Source: Providencia sp. PROV188
GTDB taxonomy: Bacteria; Pseudomonadota; Gammaproteobacteria; Enterobacterales; Enterobacteriaceae
DNA length: 64,000 nucleotides
NCBI RefSeq assembly: GCF_027595165.1
Contig: NZ_CP097291.1
Location: forward strand, 124,001-188,000
Reading direction: 5' to 3'
Of the stretch, positions 7,890 to 16,993 are shown piece by piece. The notes under the pieces were generated by a model. That model had not been told where the DNA came from. It worked only from the letters and a program-made list of their open reading frames with translations, and did no database searches. Every line of letters starts with the position of its first letter. The stretch's first letter is position 1. Position numbers and translations under genes: made by a program.

Positions 7890-8559
7890 CAGCACTATTT
7901 GCGATACCCTTTCCTAAATTTGAATAAAAGATCAACAAATGATCTAAAAAGAGAATATTTTTAATAAGCAAACGCTACATATTAAGCAAGATGTATTAAT
8001 ATATGCGCGAACTGCATTCTGATACGTCCAATTTATAGCGCCTTTATGGCATACAATCTGGATTGTAAATATTATGATGCGAGTTGGTTGTTGTTAAGTT
8101 GGTAATCTAAATGAAAATTATTGCGGAATAACGAATTAAGCTGTAGAAATATATTTTTATATTGGTATATTACTCATCTCATGAGTTTTTTATTTTGCAA
8201 AAAACAATTTAGCTGTTTCAAATTGTAATTTGTTGTAATAAATGATGTATTTTATCTCGTTTTTATAGGGTTTTACTCCTCCCACGTAAATTTTATTTTA
8301 AAAAAATAAAAAATATATTAAATAAATTGAACAACGCTTTATTTAATATATATCAGTTAGTTAATTCTGCTTATCATATTAGGTGTACTCGCACTCGTTG
8401 TATCTTAATAAAGCCCGACGATCAATAAATTACTATTTGATAGGTGGTACCTATCAAAATAATCTTGTTCGATCGGTATAAACGTTTTTACTCTTATTTT
8501 AATGTATTTATTATTAATGGAAATTAAATAAATTGTTTCTTTATATTGGAGTGTGGTTA
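7890..8559. other. Gene-free AT-rich region upstream of the ecp locus
   Basis: About 670 bases without a supported reading frame. Visible structures are an inverted repeat AGATCA/TGATCT near 7929-7945, a small terminator-like hairpin (ACTCAT-CTC-ATGAGT followed by five T) at 8172-8191, and a perfect 10-base inverted repeat at 8436-8458. The hairpin far from any gene leaves room for a small RNA, which I cannot confirm. Confidence 0.45.
8436..8458. promoter_or_regulatory. Perfect inverted repeat upstream of XRE/ecp regulator
   Basis: TTTGATAGGT-GGT-ACCTATCAAA: two perfect 10-base arms with a 3-base spacer, about 100 bases before the regulator start. No T-run follows. The size suits an operator for a dimeric regulator, possibly the neighbouring XRE protein itself. 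Function is inference. Confidence 0.4.
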
Positions 8560-8880
8560 ATGAAATCTAATATAATTAGTGGTCAGGTGGGAGCTTTTTT
8601 AAGAAAATCACGTAAAGAAAAGAACATGACGGGAAAGCAACTGGCGAAATTAATAGGAATCAGCCAGCAACAGATATCAAGATATGAAATGGGAATCACT
8701 GCGATTACTTTAGATCAGCTAGATGTTTTTTTAAATATTCTAGATAAACGATGGGTCGATGTCATTAAATATGTCGAAAAAGATACTGACTCTGAAAAAA
8801 GAATGGGTAATAAAGGAAGTGCGAGTAAATATATTTCCTGGGGAAATTACTCAACAAAAACCATCATAAATAACTGCTAA
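8560..8880 (+). CDS. MrpJ-like XRE regulator of the ecp locus
   Basis: A 106-residue HTH_3 protein: VGAFLRKSRKEKNMTGKQLA, then KLIGISQQQISRYEMGITAI and TLDQLDVFLNILDKRWVDVI. The SQQQISRYE helix is shared with the three other XRE proteins in this window. I took the ATG at 8560 (GGAG upstream) over an earlier in-frame start at 8533. It occupies the place of the LuxR-type ecpR found in E. coli, immediately upstream of ecpA on the same strand. A hairpin separates the two genes. Control of ecp by this protein is inference. Confidence 0.85.
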   Translation: MKSNIISGQVGAFLRKSRKEKNMTGKQLAKLIGISQQQISRYEMGITAITLDQLDVFLNILDKRWVDVIKYVEKDTDSEKRMGNKGSASKYISWGNYSTKTIINNC

Positions 8881-8899
8881 TTTTTCCTCTTAAATTAGA

Positions 8900-8933
8900 A
8901 ATAAAATAATCAGTTAATTCTGGTTATTTTATT
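8900..8933 (+). terminator. Hairpin after the XRE regulator gene
   Basis: AATAAAATAATCAG at 8900-8913 pairs with CTGGTTATTTTATT at 8920-8933 (14 pairs, one T-G). The stem is AT-rich and lacks a clean T-run. A second, weaker hairpin (AAAACACA 8969-8976 with TGTGTTTT 8984-8991) follows. Together they would separate regulator from pilin transcription or attenuate it. Confidence 0.5.
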
Positions 8934-9043
8934 AAGCATATTCTCTGGGAAATTCGATTGTTTTTTATAAAACACACAATGAATGTGTTTTTTATGCTAT
9001 GCAATTAAATTTTTCTTCATGGATATTAAATAGAGAGAACAAC

Positions 9044-9652
9044 ATGTTAAATAAAAAAATGGCATCTGTTTTGCTATCAACAATTATTGCTGCTTCCTTT
9101 GCTACAGTTGCTAATGCTGACACTCGTACTGCTCAAGCGACAGCAACATGGCAAGCGACCGCAATTAAAGATACGACAAGTATGCTGGTTGTTACGCCAT
9201 TAAAAAGCTTAACATTTAACTATGCAGAAGGTCAGAAAAGCTTTAACCAACAAAATGGCGCATTTGATATCGCTATTCAAGGTCAATCAGGTGCAACAGA
9301 TTTTAAATTAGCATCAAAAATCATTTCTAACACTTTAGCGAGAACAACAGATGATTCTAAATTAACTGTTGGCGTTAAATGGAATGGTGAAGATCTGAAT
9401 AAAACGACTGACACTGTGTTAATCGATACTTCAAAAGGCTTAACATCAGGTTTAGATAACTTAGCTGCAGATGGTATCTACAATGGTTCAGAGCGTGCAA
9501 CTGACCGTGGTGAGTTCACCTTCGTTATCGCTAGCGCGGAAGCGGCTGGTGCAGCGACAGACTTCAAAGCACTGACCGACGGTTCATGGGATGGTGATGT
9601 TAAAGTTCAGTTCACTGCAACTTGGGATGGTACTTTCACACCAGCTCCTTAA
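9044..9652 (+). CDS. ecpA: Common pilus major pilin EcpA
   Basis: A 202-residue secreted pilin closely resembling E. coli EcpA/MatB. After the signal peptide (MLNKKMASVLLSTIIAASFA to ANA) come the stretches TAQATATWQATAIKDTTSML, VVTPLKSLTFNYAEGQKSFN and GAFDIAIQGQSGATDFKLAS, all diagnostic. It ends GDVKVQFTATWDGTFTPAP. It has no pilin cysteine pair, as expected for this alpha-type (CFA/I-like) chaperone-usher family. I chose the ATG at 9044 (GAGAGA upstream); an earlier ATG at 8999 would put 15 residues before the signal peptide. First gene of ecpABCDE. Confidence 0.93.
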   Translation: MLNKKMASVLLSTIIAASFATVANADTRTAQATATWQATAIKDTTSMLVVTPLKSLTFNYAEGQKSFNQQNGAFDIAIQGQSGATDFKLASKIISNTLARTTDDSKLTVGVKWNGEDLNKTTDTVLIDTSKGLTSGLDNLAADGIYNGSERATDRGEFTFVIASAEAAGAATDFKALTDGSWDGDVKVQFTATWDGTFTPAP

Positions 9653-9686
9653 TTGATTATTTACGCTTAGTGAATAACTAATTTTC

Positions 9687-9733
9687 ACGATAAAGATACT
9701 ATAGGGAAATATTATCTTTATCGTTATCTTTTT
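9687..9733 (+). terminator. Attenuator/terminator between ecpA and ecpB
   Basis: ACGATAAAGATA at 9687-9698 and TATCTTTATCGT at 9713-9724 form a perfect 12-base stem, followed by TATCTTTTTT. It would stop a fraction of transcripts after the pilin gene and so favour EcpA over the assembly proteins. Confidence 0.75.
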
Positions 9734-9747
9734 TAAAATTAATAATT

Positions 9748-10431
9748 ATGAAAAAAATAACACTAGCATTAGCTTTATTATCTATTCTCCCACTAAAAAT
9801 GAGCTTGGCGGTTAATGTAGGTAATATTACTGAAATCATATCGTCAGATGAAGACTCATTAGCAAAAGAAATTGAAAATACAGTTAATACGGCAAGGCTC
9901 GTTAATTTAACTATCGAGAAAATAGATTCGCCACTTGAGAATGGAAAAGTCATTCCCGTTACGGATCCGAACGAAATATTATCAACCCCCGCTAATCTGA
10001 TTTTGCCGGGGCAAGCAAAAGATGTTTTTAAAATTATTTATCAAGGTCCCAAAGACGATAAAGAACGTTATTACCGATTAAATTGGAAAGATGACCCTAT
10101 TGGCGAAAGCGGTGTAACAAAAAGTGCAAAATCTGCCTCAGCGACAACGTCAGCGACCATTAGCACCATCTTGGTTGTTGCACCAAGGATTGAAAAATTT
10201 AATTACCAATATGCAAACTCTCAAGTTTCCAATATAGGGAATAGTTCATTTCGTGTGGTGGCATCAGGGCCATGTTTACCTGAAAAACAAAAATATAGCG
10301 TGGATGGTATTTGTCGTGAACGTTATTACCTCATGCCACATTTAGCTGTGAAACTACAGTTTGTCGATCTTAATAATAAAAAATCTAGCGTAGGTATTTG
10401 GCACAAAGGAGATTTCATTGTCGTCAAATAA
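9748..10431 (+). CDS. ecpB: Common pilus chaperone EcpB
   Basis: A 227-residue periplasmic chaperone of the Ecp/CFA-I type. Signal peptide MKKITLALALLSILPLKMSLA, then VGNITEIISSDEDSLAKEIE, ILPGQAKDVFKIIYQGPKDD and KERYYRLNWKDDPI. The LPGQAKDVFKIIYQG stretch is the equivalent of the subunit-binding strand; NIGNSSFRVVASGPC is in domain 2. Identity rests on position between EcpA and EcpC and on resemblance to E. coli EcpB (222 residues). EcpE at the end of the operon is its paralogue. Confidence 0.9.
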   Translation: MKKITLALALLSILPLKMSLAVNVGNITEIISSDEDSLAKEIENTVNTARLVNLTIEKIDSPLENGKVIPVTDPNEILSTPANLILPGQAKDVFKIIYQGPKDDKERYYRLNWKDDPIGESGVTKSAKSASATTSATISTILVVAPRIEKFNYQYANSQVSNIGNSSFRVVASGPCLPEKQKYSVDGICRERYYLMPHLAVKLQFVDLNNKKSSVGIWHKGDFIVVK

Positions 10432-10450
10432 TTAATAACGGACTTTAATC

Positions 10451-12946
10451 ATGCGTAAGAGTGTTATTGCTTTATCAATATTAAGCATTTTTTTTTCAAA
10501 CACCATTCATGCTAGTGAGATGAAGAGTATTAAAATTGGTGGTTACATTATTCCTCCGGCATTTGTGAGTGCATTGGAAGAAGGAATGTCTGTGCCTGTT
10601 TTTCTACGATTAAGTGATGATGCTAAAAAAAACCAAAGCGAAGATAAAATCGCGGATGCAGTTATTGTCATTGACCAAGGTAAAATTAAGTTATCGAGTA
10701 TTCACCTCATTGACAGTACGCAAGGTCCACAACTGAATAGTTTGTTAGTTGATAAAATTGAAAATAAACAAGATGCCATTTTTGATGATAACAATGGTAT
10801 TGTTATCGACAATAATGCAGTGCTGAAATTAAATATTTCGTCATTCAATTTATCATTAGATGTTGATAAATCTGCATTTACACCGAAAACTCACGCAAGG
10901 CATTCTGTATTAGGTGATTCATCCGTTAATTCACTTTCAGCAGTGGCAAACTATGATTTAGGTGTATTCCAAAGTCAGGTAAAAAATGCAAAAAATAGCT
11001 CCAGTAGCTATTTCAATTTAGACGCGTTATTTGCCGCAGCAGAGCACCATTTTAATATTAATGCATCGGCTTATAGCATCGGTAAATCCAATGCAAGTGT
11101 TGAATTATACCGAGCGATGTATGAGCGTGACTTTAATGGGCTGCGTGTCGCATTGGGTTTAATGAGTACGTGGAATTTACAATCCATTGCGAGCTTAACT
11201 GCGTTGAGTAGCAGCAAAATTTATGCGGTCACTATCGGGAATAACTCCGCGAGTGTGGTCAATAATAAACAGCAGTCACTGACCCCTATTTATGCCTTCT
11301 TAAATAGCCCTGGCGAAGTTCGTATTTATCGTCAAGGTAAGCTTCTTAACATCCAAAACTTCCCAATGGGTAACTTTGAGGTAGACACCAGTACACTGCC
11401 TTTTGGTATTTATGACGTCACTATCGAAACGGTTGTTGATGGGAAAGTGGTCACCACTCAAAATCAAACCATCAATAAATCCTTAGGGGCAATCGGAGGA
11501 AACTTCGACAAACTGAATTGGGAAATGTACGGGGGCTATGTTGATTTCGATAAAAGGAATTATGTCCGTGGTGAAGATCGTCATAGCCAAGCTCCAGAGA
11601 AAAGTTATTTAGCGGGCGCGTCATTCGCCTATAACTTCCCCGTGCTGTCGGGGATACGCTTCCAGATGTCAAACTATGGTTTTGATAAATTCCTAGTTCA
11701 AGAAACGAGCATCAACGCGTCGATTAATAACTACATTTCGGTTTCTTGGCAGGGCATGCTGGAAAACCACGGCAGCCATCGCAACATTGGGACAATTTCT
11801 GTCAGTATTCCTGAAGGCTATGGTTCCTTTTGGGCATCACGAGAGCGAACGGTGGTCGAAGGGGATTTACCGCTTTACGATGCGGATAACTATTCCTATG
11901 GCGCAACAGTTAACTTCGACAAGATTATTGATAGGGCGGGTTCATTCACGATCAGTAATACCAAAGACCGTCGCGTAGGCAGTGATTCAATTAACTACGA
12001 ATATGCGAATACGCTGTTTTCTGGACGCTATGGAACAGTTGGACTCAGAGCCGGTGTGCAGCGTTATCACTATGACAATCAAAACAGTACCAACGAAAAA
12101 TATGTGAATCTGGACTTCTCATTACCGCTGTCTACGTGGTTAAGCACGGGCGTTTCTTCCACGAATGGCAACATGAAAGCCAATATTTATGCCAACAAGA
12201 GTTTTGAAAACTCGCCGATCACCAATGCGGGAATTTCAGTCTCTAAGTTAGTGCGTGACAAAGATAATGGCGAATCAGATTTTTCGACGCTGGCTTACGC
12301 CTCTTATGACATGAAATATAACTCGGGCACCGTTACGATTAACCGACCGGATGGTGACCGACTGAACGGTAACTTAACCTCTCGCGGGTCGGTGGCTTAT
12401 AGCAACGGCATGATCACACCAAGCGGCAATCAAGGAAAATCAGGGGTAATTATTAATTCTGAGATTCAAGGCGCCGGTAGCATGGTGGCAAAAGTGAATG
12501 GGCAAAATTACCCAATTAGCGGAAAAAATACCTTTATTCCATTGTCACCGTATTCAGATTACGACATCCAGTTAATGAACGACGGGAAGTCAAAAGACAG
12601 TTTTGACATTGTCTCTGGACGCAATAAATCCGTCACGCTGTATCCCGGCAATATCGCGTTTTATCAACCTGAGGTTCGTCAGTTGGTCACGGTGTTTGGA
12701 CGGCTTAAATCACCAGATGGTGAATACATAAAATATGCCTCGATTCGTAACCATATAGGGCGAACAAAAACCGATAAAAATGGGGAGTTCTCCATGGACG
12801 TTGATGTGCGCTATCCCGTAATTTCGTTATTGCAAGAAGATGAGAAAACGATCTGCGAAGCCGATTTAAACCTACAAGGCGCACGCGGTGCTTTATGGGT
12901 CGGTGAGGTGACTTGTGAGCCTCAAGAAGCATTAGCAAAACGCTAA
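10451..12946 (+). CDS. ecpC: Common pilus outer-membrane usher EcpC
   Basis: An 831-residue usher (E. coli EcpC is about 841). Signal peptide MRKSVIALSILSIFFSNTIHA, followed by an N-terminal domain containing IGGYIIPPAFVSALEEGMSV. A central beta-barrel region and plug follow (PGEVRIYRQGKLLNIQNFPM, GNFEVDTSTLPFGIYDVTIE), then C-terminal domains with FGRLKSPDGEYIKYASIRNH. It would translocate EcpA and EcpD across the outer membrane. The gene is 19 bases after ecpB and 25 before ecpD, so co-transcribed. Confidence 0.92.
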   Translation: MRKSVIALSILSIFFSNTIHASEMKSIKIGGYIIPPAFVSALEEGMSVPVFLRLSDDAKKNQSEDKIADAVIVIDQGKIKLSSIHLIDSTQGPQLNSLLVDKIENKQDAIFDDNNGIVIDNNAVLKLNISSFNLSLDVDKSAFTPKTHARHSVLGDSSVNSLSAVANYDLGVFQSQVKNAKNSSSSYFNLDALFAAAEHHFNINASAYSIGKSNASVELYRAMYERDFNGLRVALGLMSTWNLQSIASLTALSSSKIYAVTIGNNSASVVNNKQQSLTPIYAFLNSPGEVRIYRQGKLLNIQNFPMGNFEVDTSTLPFGIYDVTIETVVDGKVVTTQNQTINKSLGAIGGNFDKLNWEMYGGYVDFDKRNYVRGEDRHSQAPEKSYLAGASFAYNFPVLSGIRFQMSNYGFDKFLVQETSINASINNYISVSWQGMLENHGSHRNIGTISVSIPEGYGSFWASRERTVVEGDLPLYDADNYSYGATVNFDKIIDRAGSFTISNTKDRRVGSDSINYEYANTLFSGRYGTVGLRAGVQRYHYDNQNSTNEKYVNLDFSLPLSTWLSTGVSSTNGNMKANIYANKSFENSPITNAGISVSKLVRDKDNGESDFSTLAYASYDMKYNSGTVTINRPDGDRLNGNLTSRGSVAYSNGMITPSGNQGKSGVIINSEIQGAGSMVAKVNGQNYPISGKNTFIPLSPYSDYDIQLMNDGKSKDSFDIVSGRNKSVTLYPGNIAFYQPEVRQLVTVFGRLKSPDGEYIKYASIRNHIGRTKTDKNGEFSMDVDVRYPVISLLQEDEKTICEADLNLQGARGALWVGEVTCEPQEALAKR

Positions 12947-12971
12947 CTCTCAATTTTAAGGTTAATAAAAC

Positions 12972-14588
12972 ATGCGAGTATTATCGACATCAGCACTCTG
13001 TTTTTCACTGGCGGTACTCACGTCAAATGCATTGGCAGCGACAGCACCATTGCAGGAATACGTCATTGTTGAGAACCAGATTGATAACGAATTTTTTATC
13101 GTTGCCAACAGGGTTGACCCTCGCTTTTCTGGATCCAACGTTTTTACTAAATATCAACGAAATAGCCAATTAAGCTTAGGCTATATGGGGTATACCGGTA
13201 CCCCTTTTAGCTCGACCTATAATATAGGGGATATTTGGCTAGAAAACTCCCCTGTAAACCAACCATTTGTGGGGAACCGTTGTATGACAAACAACCGAAA
13301 TTGTCCTGCGACATCCTATTGGTCAGCTCAACAACTTCGGGATAATGGTGCATATAAAATTCAGCAAACAGGAACACCAGGAGAGTCCGGATACTCTAGA
13401 CCCATTTTTTCTGAATCATTTTACCGTTGGATTGCAGAATTACCGCCGGGAACCGAATACACGTTTGATTTAAGAACTTGTACGAGTCGAGATGATTATG
13501 ACCTGAGTAATTCGACCTGTATGACCAGCGGCGGGCGAACCTCGACTCAGCAGCATTATATTCCAACGAATAAAAAGGGAAATATTATCCTGAAGGGAAC
13601 GGGGGCTTTGCAGGAAGTCTTCGTGGATAGTAACGGCAACCCAACGGTTGGGTTGGGCTCAAACTTCTGTACTACGGGAATTGTTGGAAACGTTTCTGGC
13701 GTTATTTGTCAGCTCGTTGAATTGGAAACGAAAGGTTCATCGATCAGTGGGTCATTTACCGTCCGTATGTATATCGATCACCAAAAATTGGGTCTGACGG
13801 CGGCGCCTAGAGCTGCATTAATCCAATATAAAGGGAGTAACAGTACCCGTTGGACTAACTGGTCATCAACCACCAATATGTCGGAAATATTTAATAACGG
13901 CTCGAATTTTATTGAAGTGTTCCTATCGAATACATATTTGAAATCCATTGTTGATGCGTCTCCTAACTCGAGCGTGACCTTGGCGGATAGTGTTTATACG
14001 TTTGCTTTTCAATCTCCACTGCCTCAATCAGGGTTCTATGAGTTTACTCCATCGAACTATCTGATTATTAAACCTCGAGATTATGGGATCAGTATTATCC
14101 CTGCCGACTTTAACCCGAATCAATCGAAAACCGGGAAAGTGGGTAATGAAGAGCCGCCAATTGAATTTAATTATATTGTGACGACCAGCGGACCAAGGCA
14201 GGCAGATTCAATCACCGCCAAAGTGGAAGGTCCAAGCACCACGCTAAAAGGGCAATCGTACTGCTTATTTAGCTCAAATGATGACAAATTCAAAGTGCCA
14301 TTTTCAGCGTATTTGTCATTTAAAAATCACACGGGAAGCTTAGAGTCTTACCGAGCCAGTTGCGATAGCAATGAAATTTCCCTCAAAAATGCGCTATGGG
14401 AAGAGACGCCGTGGGCAAGACCAAATGAAGATTTAGGTTCCTTTTATCGAACCAATTTAGACCTGCTATTCCCAATGAATGAGGCGAATTCTTTCTTCAC
14501 GTTAGATGGCATTGATTGGCTAGGGACAGTCTCAGCAAGCGGAACGGTGACAGTAAAAGCCATCTGGACAGGGCCCGATATTCAATAA
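12972..14588 (+). CDS. ecpD: Common pilus tip adhesin EcpD
   Basis: A 538-residue secreted protein (E. coli EcpD is 547) with signal peptide MRVLSTSALCFSLAVLTSNALA. It is the polymerising tip adhesin of the common pilus. Several cysteines (NRCMTNNRNCPA, RTCTSR, STCMTS, NFCTTG, GVICQL, SYCLFS, ASCDSN) suggest disulfide-stabilised N- and C-terminal domains. Assigned from operon position, length and similarity in the N-terminal region (YVIVENQIDNEFFIVANRVD). Confidence 0.9.
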   Translation: MRVLSTSALCFSLAVLTSNALAATAPLQEYVIVENQIDNEFFIVANRVDPRFSGSNVFTKYQRNSQLSLGYMGYTGTPFSSTYNIGDIWLENSPVNQPFVGNRCMTNNRNCPATSYWSAQQLRDNGAYKIQQTGTPGESGYSRPIFSESFYRWIAELPPGTEYTFDLRTCTSRDDYDLSNSTCMTSGGRTSTQQHYIPTNKKGNIILKGTGALQEVFVDSNGNPTVGLGSNFCTTGIVGNVSGVICQLVELETKGSSISGSFTVRMYIDHQKLGLTAAPRAALIQYKGSNSTRWTNWSSTTNMSEIFNNGSNFIEVFLSNTYLKSIVDASPNSSVTLADSVYTFAFQSPLPQSGFYEFTPSNYLIIKPRDYGISIIPADFNPNQSKTGKVGNEEPPIEFNYIVTTSGPRQADSITAKVEGPSTTLKGQSYCLFSSNDDKFKVPFSAYLSFKNHTGSLESYRASCDSNEISLKNALWEETPWARPNEDLGSFYRTNLDLLFPMNEANSFFTLDGIDWLGTVSASGTVTVKAIWTGPDIQ

Positions 14589-14603
14589 ATTAATCCATTT
14601 TTT

Positions 14604-14635
14604 AGGCGACTCATTCAGTATTCAGTCGCCTTATT
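14604..14635 (+). terminator. Hairpin between ecpD and ecpE
   Basis: AGGCGACT at 14604-14611 pairs with AGTCGCCT at 14624-14631, followed by TATTCTTC. A moderate terminator; some read-through must supply ecpE, which has no other promoter that I can see. Confidence 0.6.
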
Positions 14636-14657
14636 CTTCAGCGCTAACAGGTTAATT

Positions 14658-15335
14658 ATGAAACTCAATTCTTTGCTGAAATTCTTATTACTATGCACAC
14701 TGTTTTCGTTTAATGCTAGCGTTCATGCGCTTTACATTAATTCGGATATCTCTTCGATGGAGTCCGATAAAGAATTTTTTTCTAAGCCCTATATTAACGA
14801 TACGAAAAAGACCAATTTATATAATTTTAGCGCGTATCAAATTGATAAACCGGGCAGCCATGAACAAGGGCGAGCCATTCATAATGGGGAAATTATCTTT
14901 ACCCCACTGAAGAAAATTTTATTACCAGGAGAGCAGGAATTCTTTAAAATTTTTTATCGCGGAACCGCGGATAACCAAGAGCGCTATTACAAAATCATCA
15001 TTAGTGAAACGCCGCTTGAAATGCAAAATGATCATGAGGAACGTAAACAGCCGCTGTTTTACCCAACGGTCAGTTTAGAAACGTACTTCGTCGTGAGACC
15101 CAAACAGCCTGATTTTAAATATACGCTCGACCAAAATGCAGGCATTTTGAAAAACACGGGGAATACCTACTTTAGAGTGCTTTTGCATAACAATTGTGAT
15201 GCAGAGGATGATACTGAGCCTTACGTCCTTTACTTGCTACCTAATCAAACGTATCAAGATGCACGTTTAACCAAGAAAAGTCGCAAGTACATTGTGATTT
15301 TTGATAAATATTACGCTGTAGGTAACTGTGAGTAA
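14658..15335 (+). CDS. ecpE: Common pilus chaperone EcpE
   Basis: A 225-residue second chaperone of the common pilus (E. coli EcpE 236). Signal peptide MKLNSLLKFLLLCTLFSFNASVHA, then the family motifs ILLPGEQEFFKIFYRGTADN and QERYYKIIISETPLE, parallel to LPGQAKDVFKIIYQG and KERYYRLNWKDDP in EcpB. Domain 2 has GILKNTGNTYFRVLLHNNCD and ends with a cysteine-containing tail (YYAVGNCE). It is likely dedicated to EcpD. Its stop is 6 bases from the convergent fimbrial gene, with no clear terminator between. Confidence 0.9.
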   Translation: MKLNSLLKFLLLCTLFSFNASVHALYINSDISSMESDKEFFSKPYINDTKKTNLYNFSAYQIDKPGSHEQGRAIHNGEIIFTPLKKILLPGEQEFFKIFYRGTADNQERYYKIIISETPLEMQNDHEERKQPLFYPTVSLETYFVVRPKQPDFKYTLDQNAGILKNTGNTYFRVLLHNNCDAEDDTEPYVLYLLPNQTYQDARLTKKSRKYIVIFDKYYAVGNCE

Positions 15336-15341
15336 TCGTTA

Positions 15342-15878
15342 TTATTTGTAGAGCGCACTAATAATAACGCTGCTTTTCATGATACCTTTTTCGACACTTG
15401 GTGATTGAGCATATGGCTTGGCAAAAAAGCTAATATCAAATTGGTTATTACCATTAGCACTGAATCGTTGGTTTTTTCCAGATAAATCAATAGGACTCTT
15501 ATCCATCCAAGATAAATAAATTCCAACACCAGATAAGTTGGTTTTCAACTCACCACCAACACCATTATTCAGAGCCCCTTGAGCACCAGGATAAACTTTA
15601 ATATCTATGTTATTAGGCTTAAAGCCACTTTTATTGCAATCCACAATAAATTGCGTTTTTACAGCAGGTTGTTTTCCTGCAAGTAAATCGGTTTCATTGA
15701 TCACATCGAAATCGACAATTTTATTGAAGCCTTTCCCATCATTAATATCGCAAGTGATATTGACGATATCTAGCGAGATGCTCAGAACCGTGTCGGGTAA
15801 AATTTCATCGGCAACGGTATGCAAAGGGTAGCCACTCATCAGCATGAAAAGAAAGCAGAAGGGAAGTGTTTTATTCAT
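15342..15878 (-). CDS. Fimbrial minor subunit (last gene of second operon)
   Basis: A 178-residue exported subunit: signal peptide MNKTLPFCFLFMLMSGYPLHTVA, first cysteine in VNITCDINDGKGFNKIVDFD, second in QFIVDCNKSGFKPNNIDIKV, and an end (KGIMKSSVIISALYK) with the pilin-type final strand. The ATG at 15878 follows GAGCG; a GTG four codons upstream is also open and just overlaps nothing. Role as a minor or anchor subunit is inferred from position at the operon end. Confidence 0.75.
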   Translation of the reverse strand: MNKTLPFCFLFMLMSGYPLHTVADEILPDTVLSISLDIVNITCDINDGKGFNKIVDFDVINETDLLAGKQPAVKTQFIVDCNKSGFKPNNIDIKVYPGAQGALNNGVGGELKTNLSGVGIYLSWMDKSPIDLSGKNQRFSANGNNQFDISFFAKPYAQSPSVEKGIMKSSVIISALYK

Positions 15879-15891
15879 CAATTCGCTCACA

Positions 15892-16440
15892 TTAAAGATA
15901 TTTTATTTTGATTGTAATGTGGGTGCTCCCACTGCCTAGAGTCACACTATTGCTGCCAATGGGTAGTGCAATAGGTTTTACTTTCAGTTTCACTTTCATT
16001 AATGAAGCGGTGGGTTTTTTAAGTAAAAGCTCTTTTCCCATTGGCACACCTGCACCAATATTTCCAACTTGGCTATCTTCCCATGCGACTAAATAACCAA
16101 GAGTGTTGTTAACAGATCCAATATAGCCAGATGCCCCCATGGTTAAATGAGGGGTAGCGGGTTCAAATAAGAGTGAAACACGTTGTGGAACTATGGTTCC
16201 TGAGCAATCTAATGATAGCGTGGTATGTCCCTCTATTTCGCCAGATAAAACAGTTGCGCTATCTAATGCACCAAAAGCAATATTATCGATCGTTGCTGGC
16301 AGGCAAGTGGCAATTTTCACACTCATCCTAATTTGCGATGCCAGCTCTTGACCAACCATGGATGATTGTTTGGTGAGTGCTCCATAGCTATTGATATGCG
16401 TAAAAATCAATACGCTGATGAGCAAAATAGATTTGCGCAT
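15892..16440 (-). CDS. Fimbrial subunit, adhesin pilin-domain type
   Basis: A 182-residue exported protein (MRKSILLISVLIFTHINSYG). The body resembles the pilin domain of the adhesin at 16994-18004 and the subunit at 16452-16982: MSVKIATCLPATIDNIAFGA, TLSLDCSGTIVPQRVSLLFE, NTLGYLVAWEDS and a closing VKLKVKPIALPIGS. The three appear to be products of domain duplication. The start at 16440 is chosen for the signal peptide; an ATG two codons upstream at 16446 is equally possible. Confidence 0.75.
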   Translation of the reverse strand: MRKSILLISVLIFTHINSYGALTKQSSMVGQELASQIRMSVKIATCLPATIDNIAFGALDSATVLSGEIEGHTTLSLDCSGTIVPQRVSLLFEPATPHLTMGASGYIGSVNNTLGYLVAWEDSQVGNIGAGVPMGKELLLKKPTASLMKVKLKVKPIALPIGSNSVTLGSGSTHITIKIKYL

Positions 16441-16451
16441 AGTCACCTCAA

Positions 16452-16982
16452 CTAGTTGAATGTTAACTTAATATTTAATGCTGTACTGGCGGCTCCAGGT
16501 GAACCCGTCGTACCAAGTAAAACGGGTTTTACGTTAATAGGAATGGATACGTTAGGTGTTGTGGGTTTCGTGACAGGGGCTTTCGCAACGCCATCAACCA
16601 AAACAGGAGTATTGATGGCAGCCATTTCAGCGGTCTTCCATGTCAACTGATAACCTATAGTGGCATTTTGTTTGGTCTTCAAAATACTTTTTGTGGAATC
16701 AACGCCATCAGCCGAGGTTAATGCCATCGTATAAGATGCTAAAGTCGCATCACAAGTGATTGCAATCGTCATCGGTTTTTCAACCACTTTGCCATTTTTA
16801 ATGTCACTGACAGATTGCTCGCCAAAGTCGATATCTGCAACTGAAGCGGCACAAGAAGCCTTGACCGTCATCTTAATATTGGAGGTGACTGTCCCGCCTG
16901 TTACGTTGGTCGCAAAGCTTGTTGCATTAGCATAAATAGAAAATAACGATGCAGTACAAAGGAAGAGAGATCTCTTGATCAT
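16452..16982 (-). CDS. Fimbrial subunit, adhesin pilin-domain type
   Basis: A 176-residue exported subunit (MIKRSLFLCTASLFSIYANA). Its residues from MTVKASCAASVADIDFGEQS to the end LNIKLTFN run parallel to the C-terminal half of the adhesin upstream: GYQLTWKTAEMAA against GYQFTWGNSAFKP, TKPTTPNVSIPINVKPV against TKPTTANFTIPITVKPV. Probably an adaptor placed directly below the adhesin. Gap to the adhesin gene is 11 bases. In the Proteus pmf operon a comparable gene (pmfF) follows the adhesin, but that correspondence is only by order. Confidence 0.8.
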   Translation of the reverse strand: MIKRSLFLCTASLFSIYANATSFATNVTGGTVTSNIKMTVKASCAASVADIDFGEQSVSDIKNGKVVEKPMTIAITCDATLASYTMALTSADGVDSTKSILKTKQNATIGYQLTWKTAEMAAINTPVLVDGVAKAPVTKPTTPNVSIPINVKPVLLGTTGSPGAASTALNIKLTFN

Positions 16983-16993
16983 AAAAAATCCTG

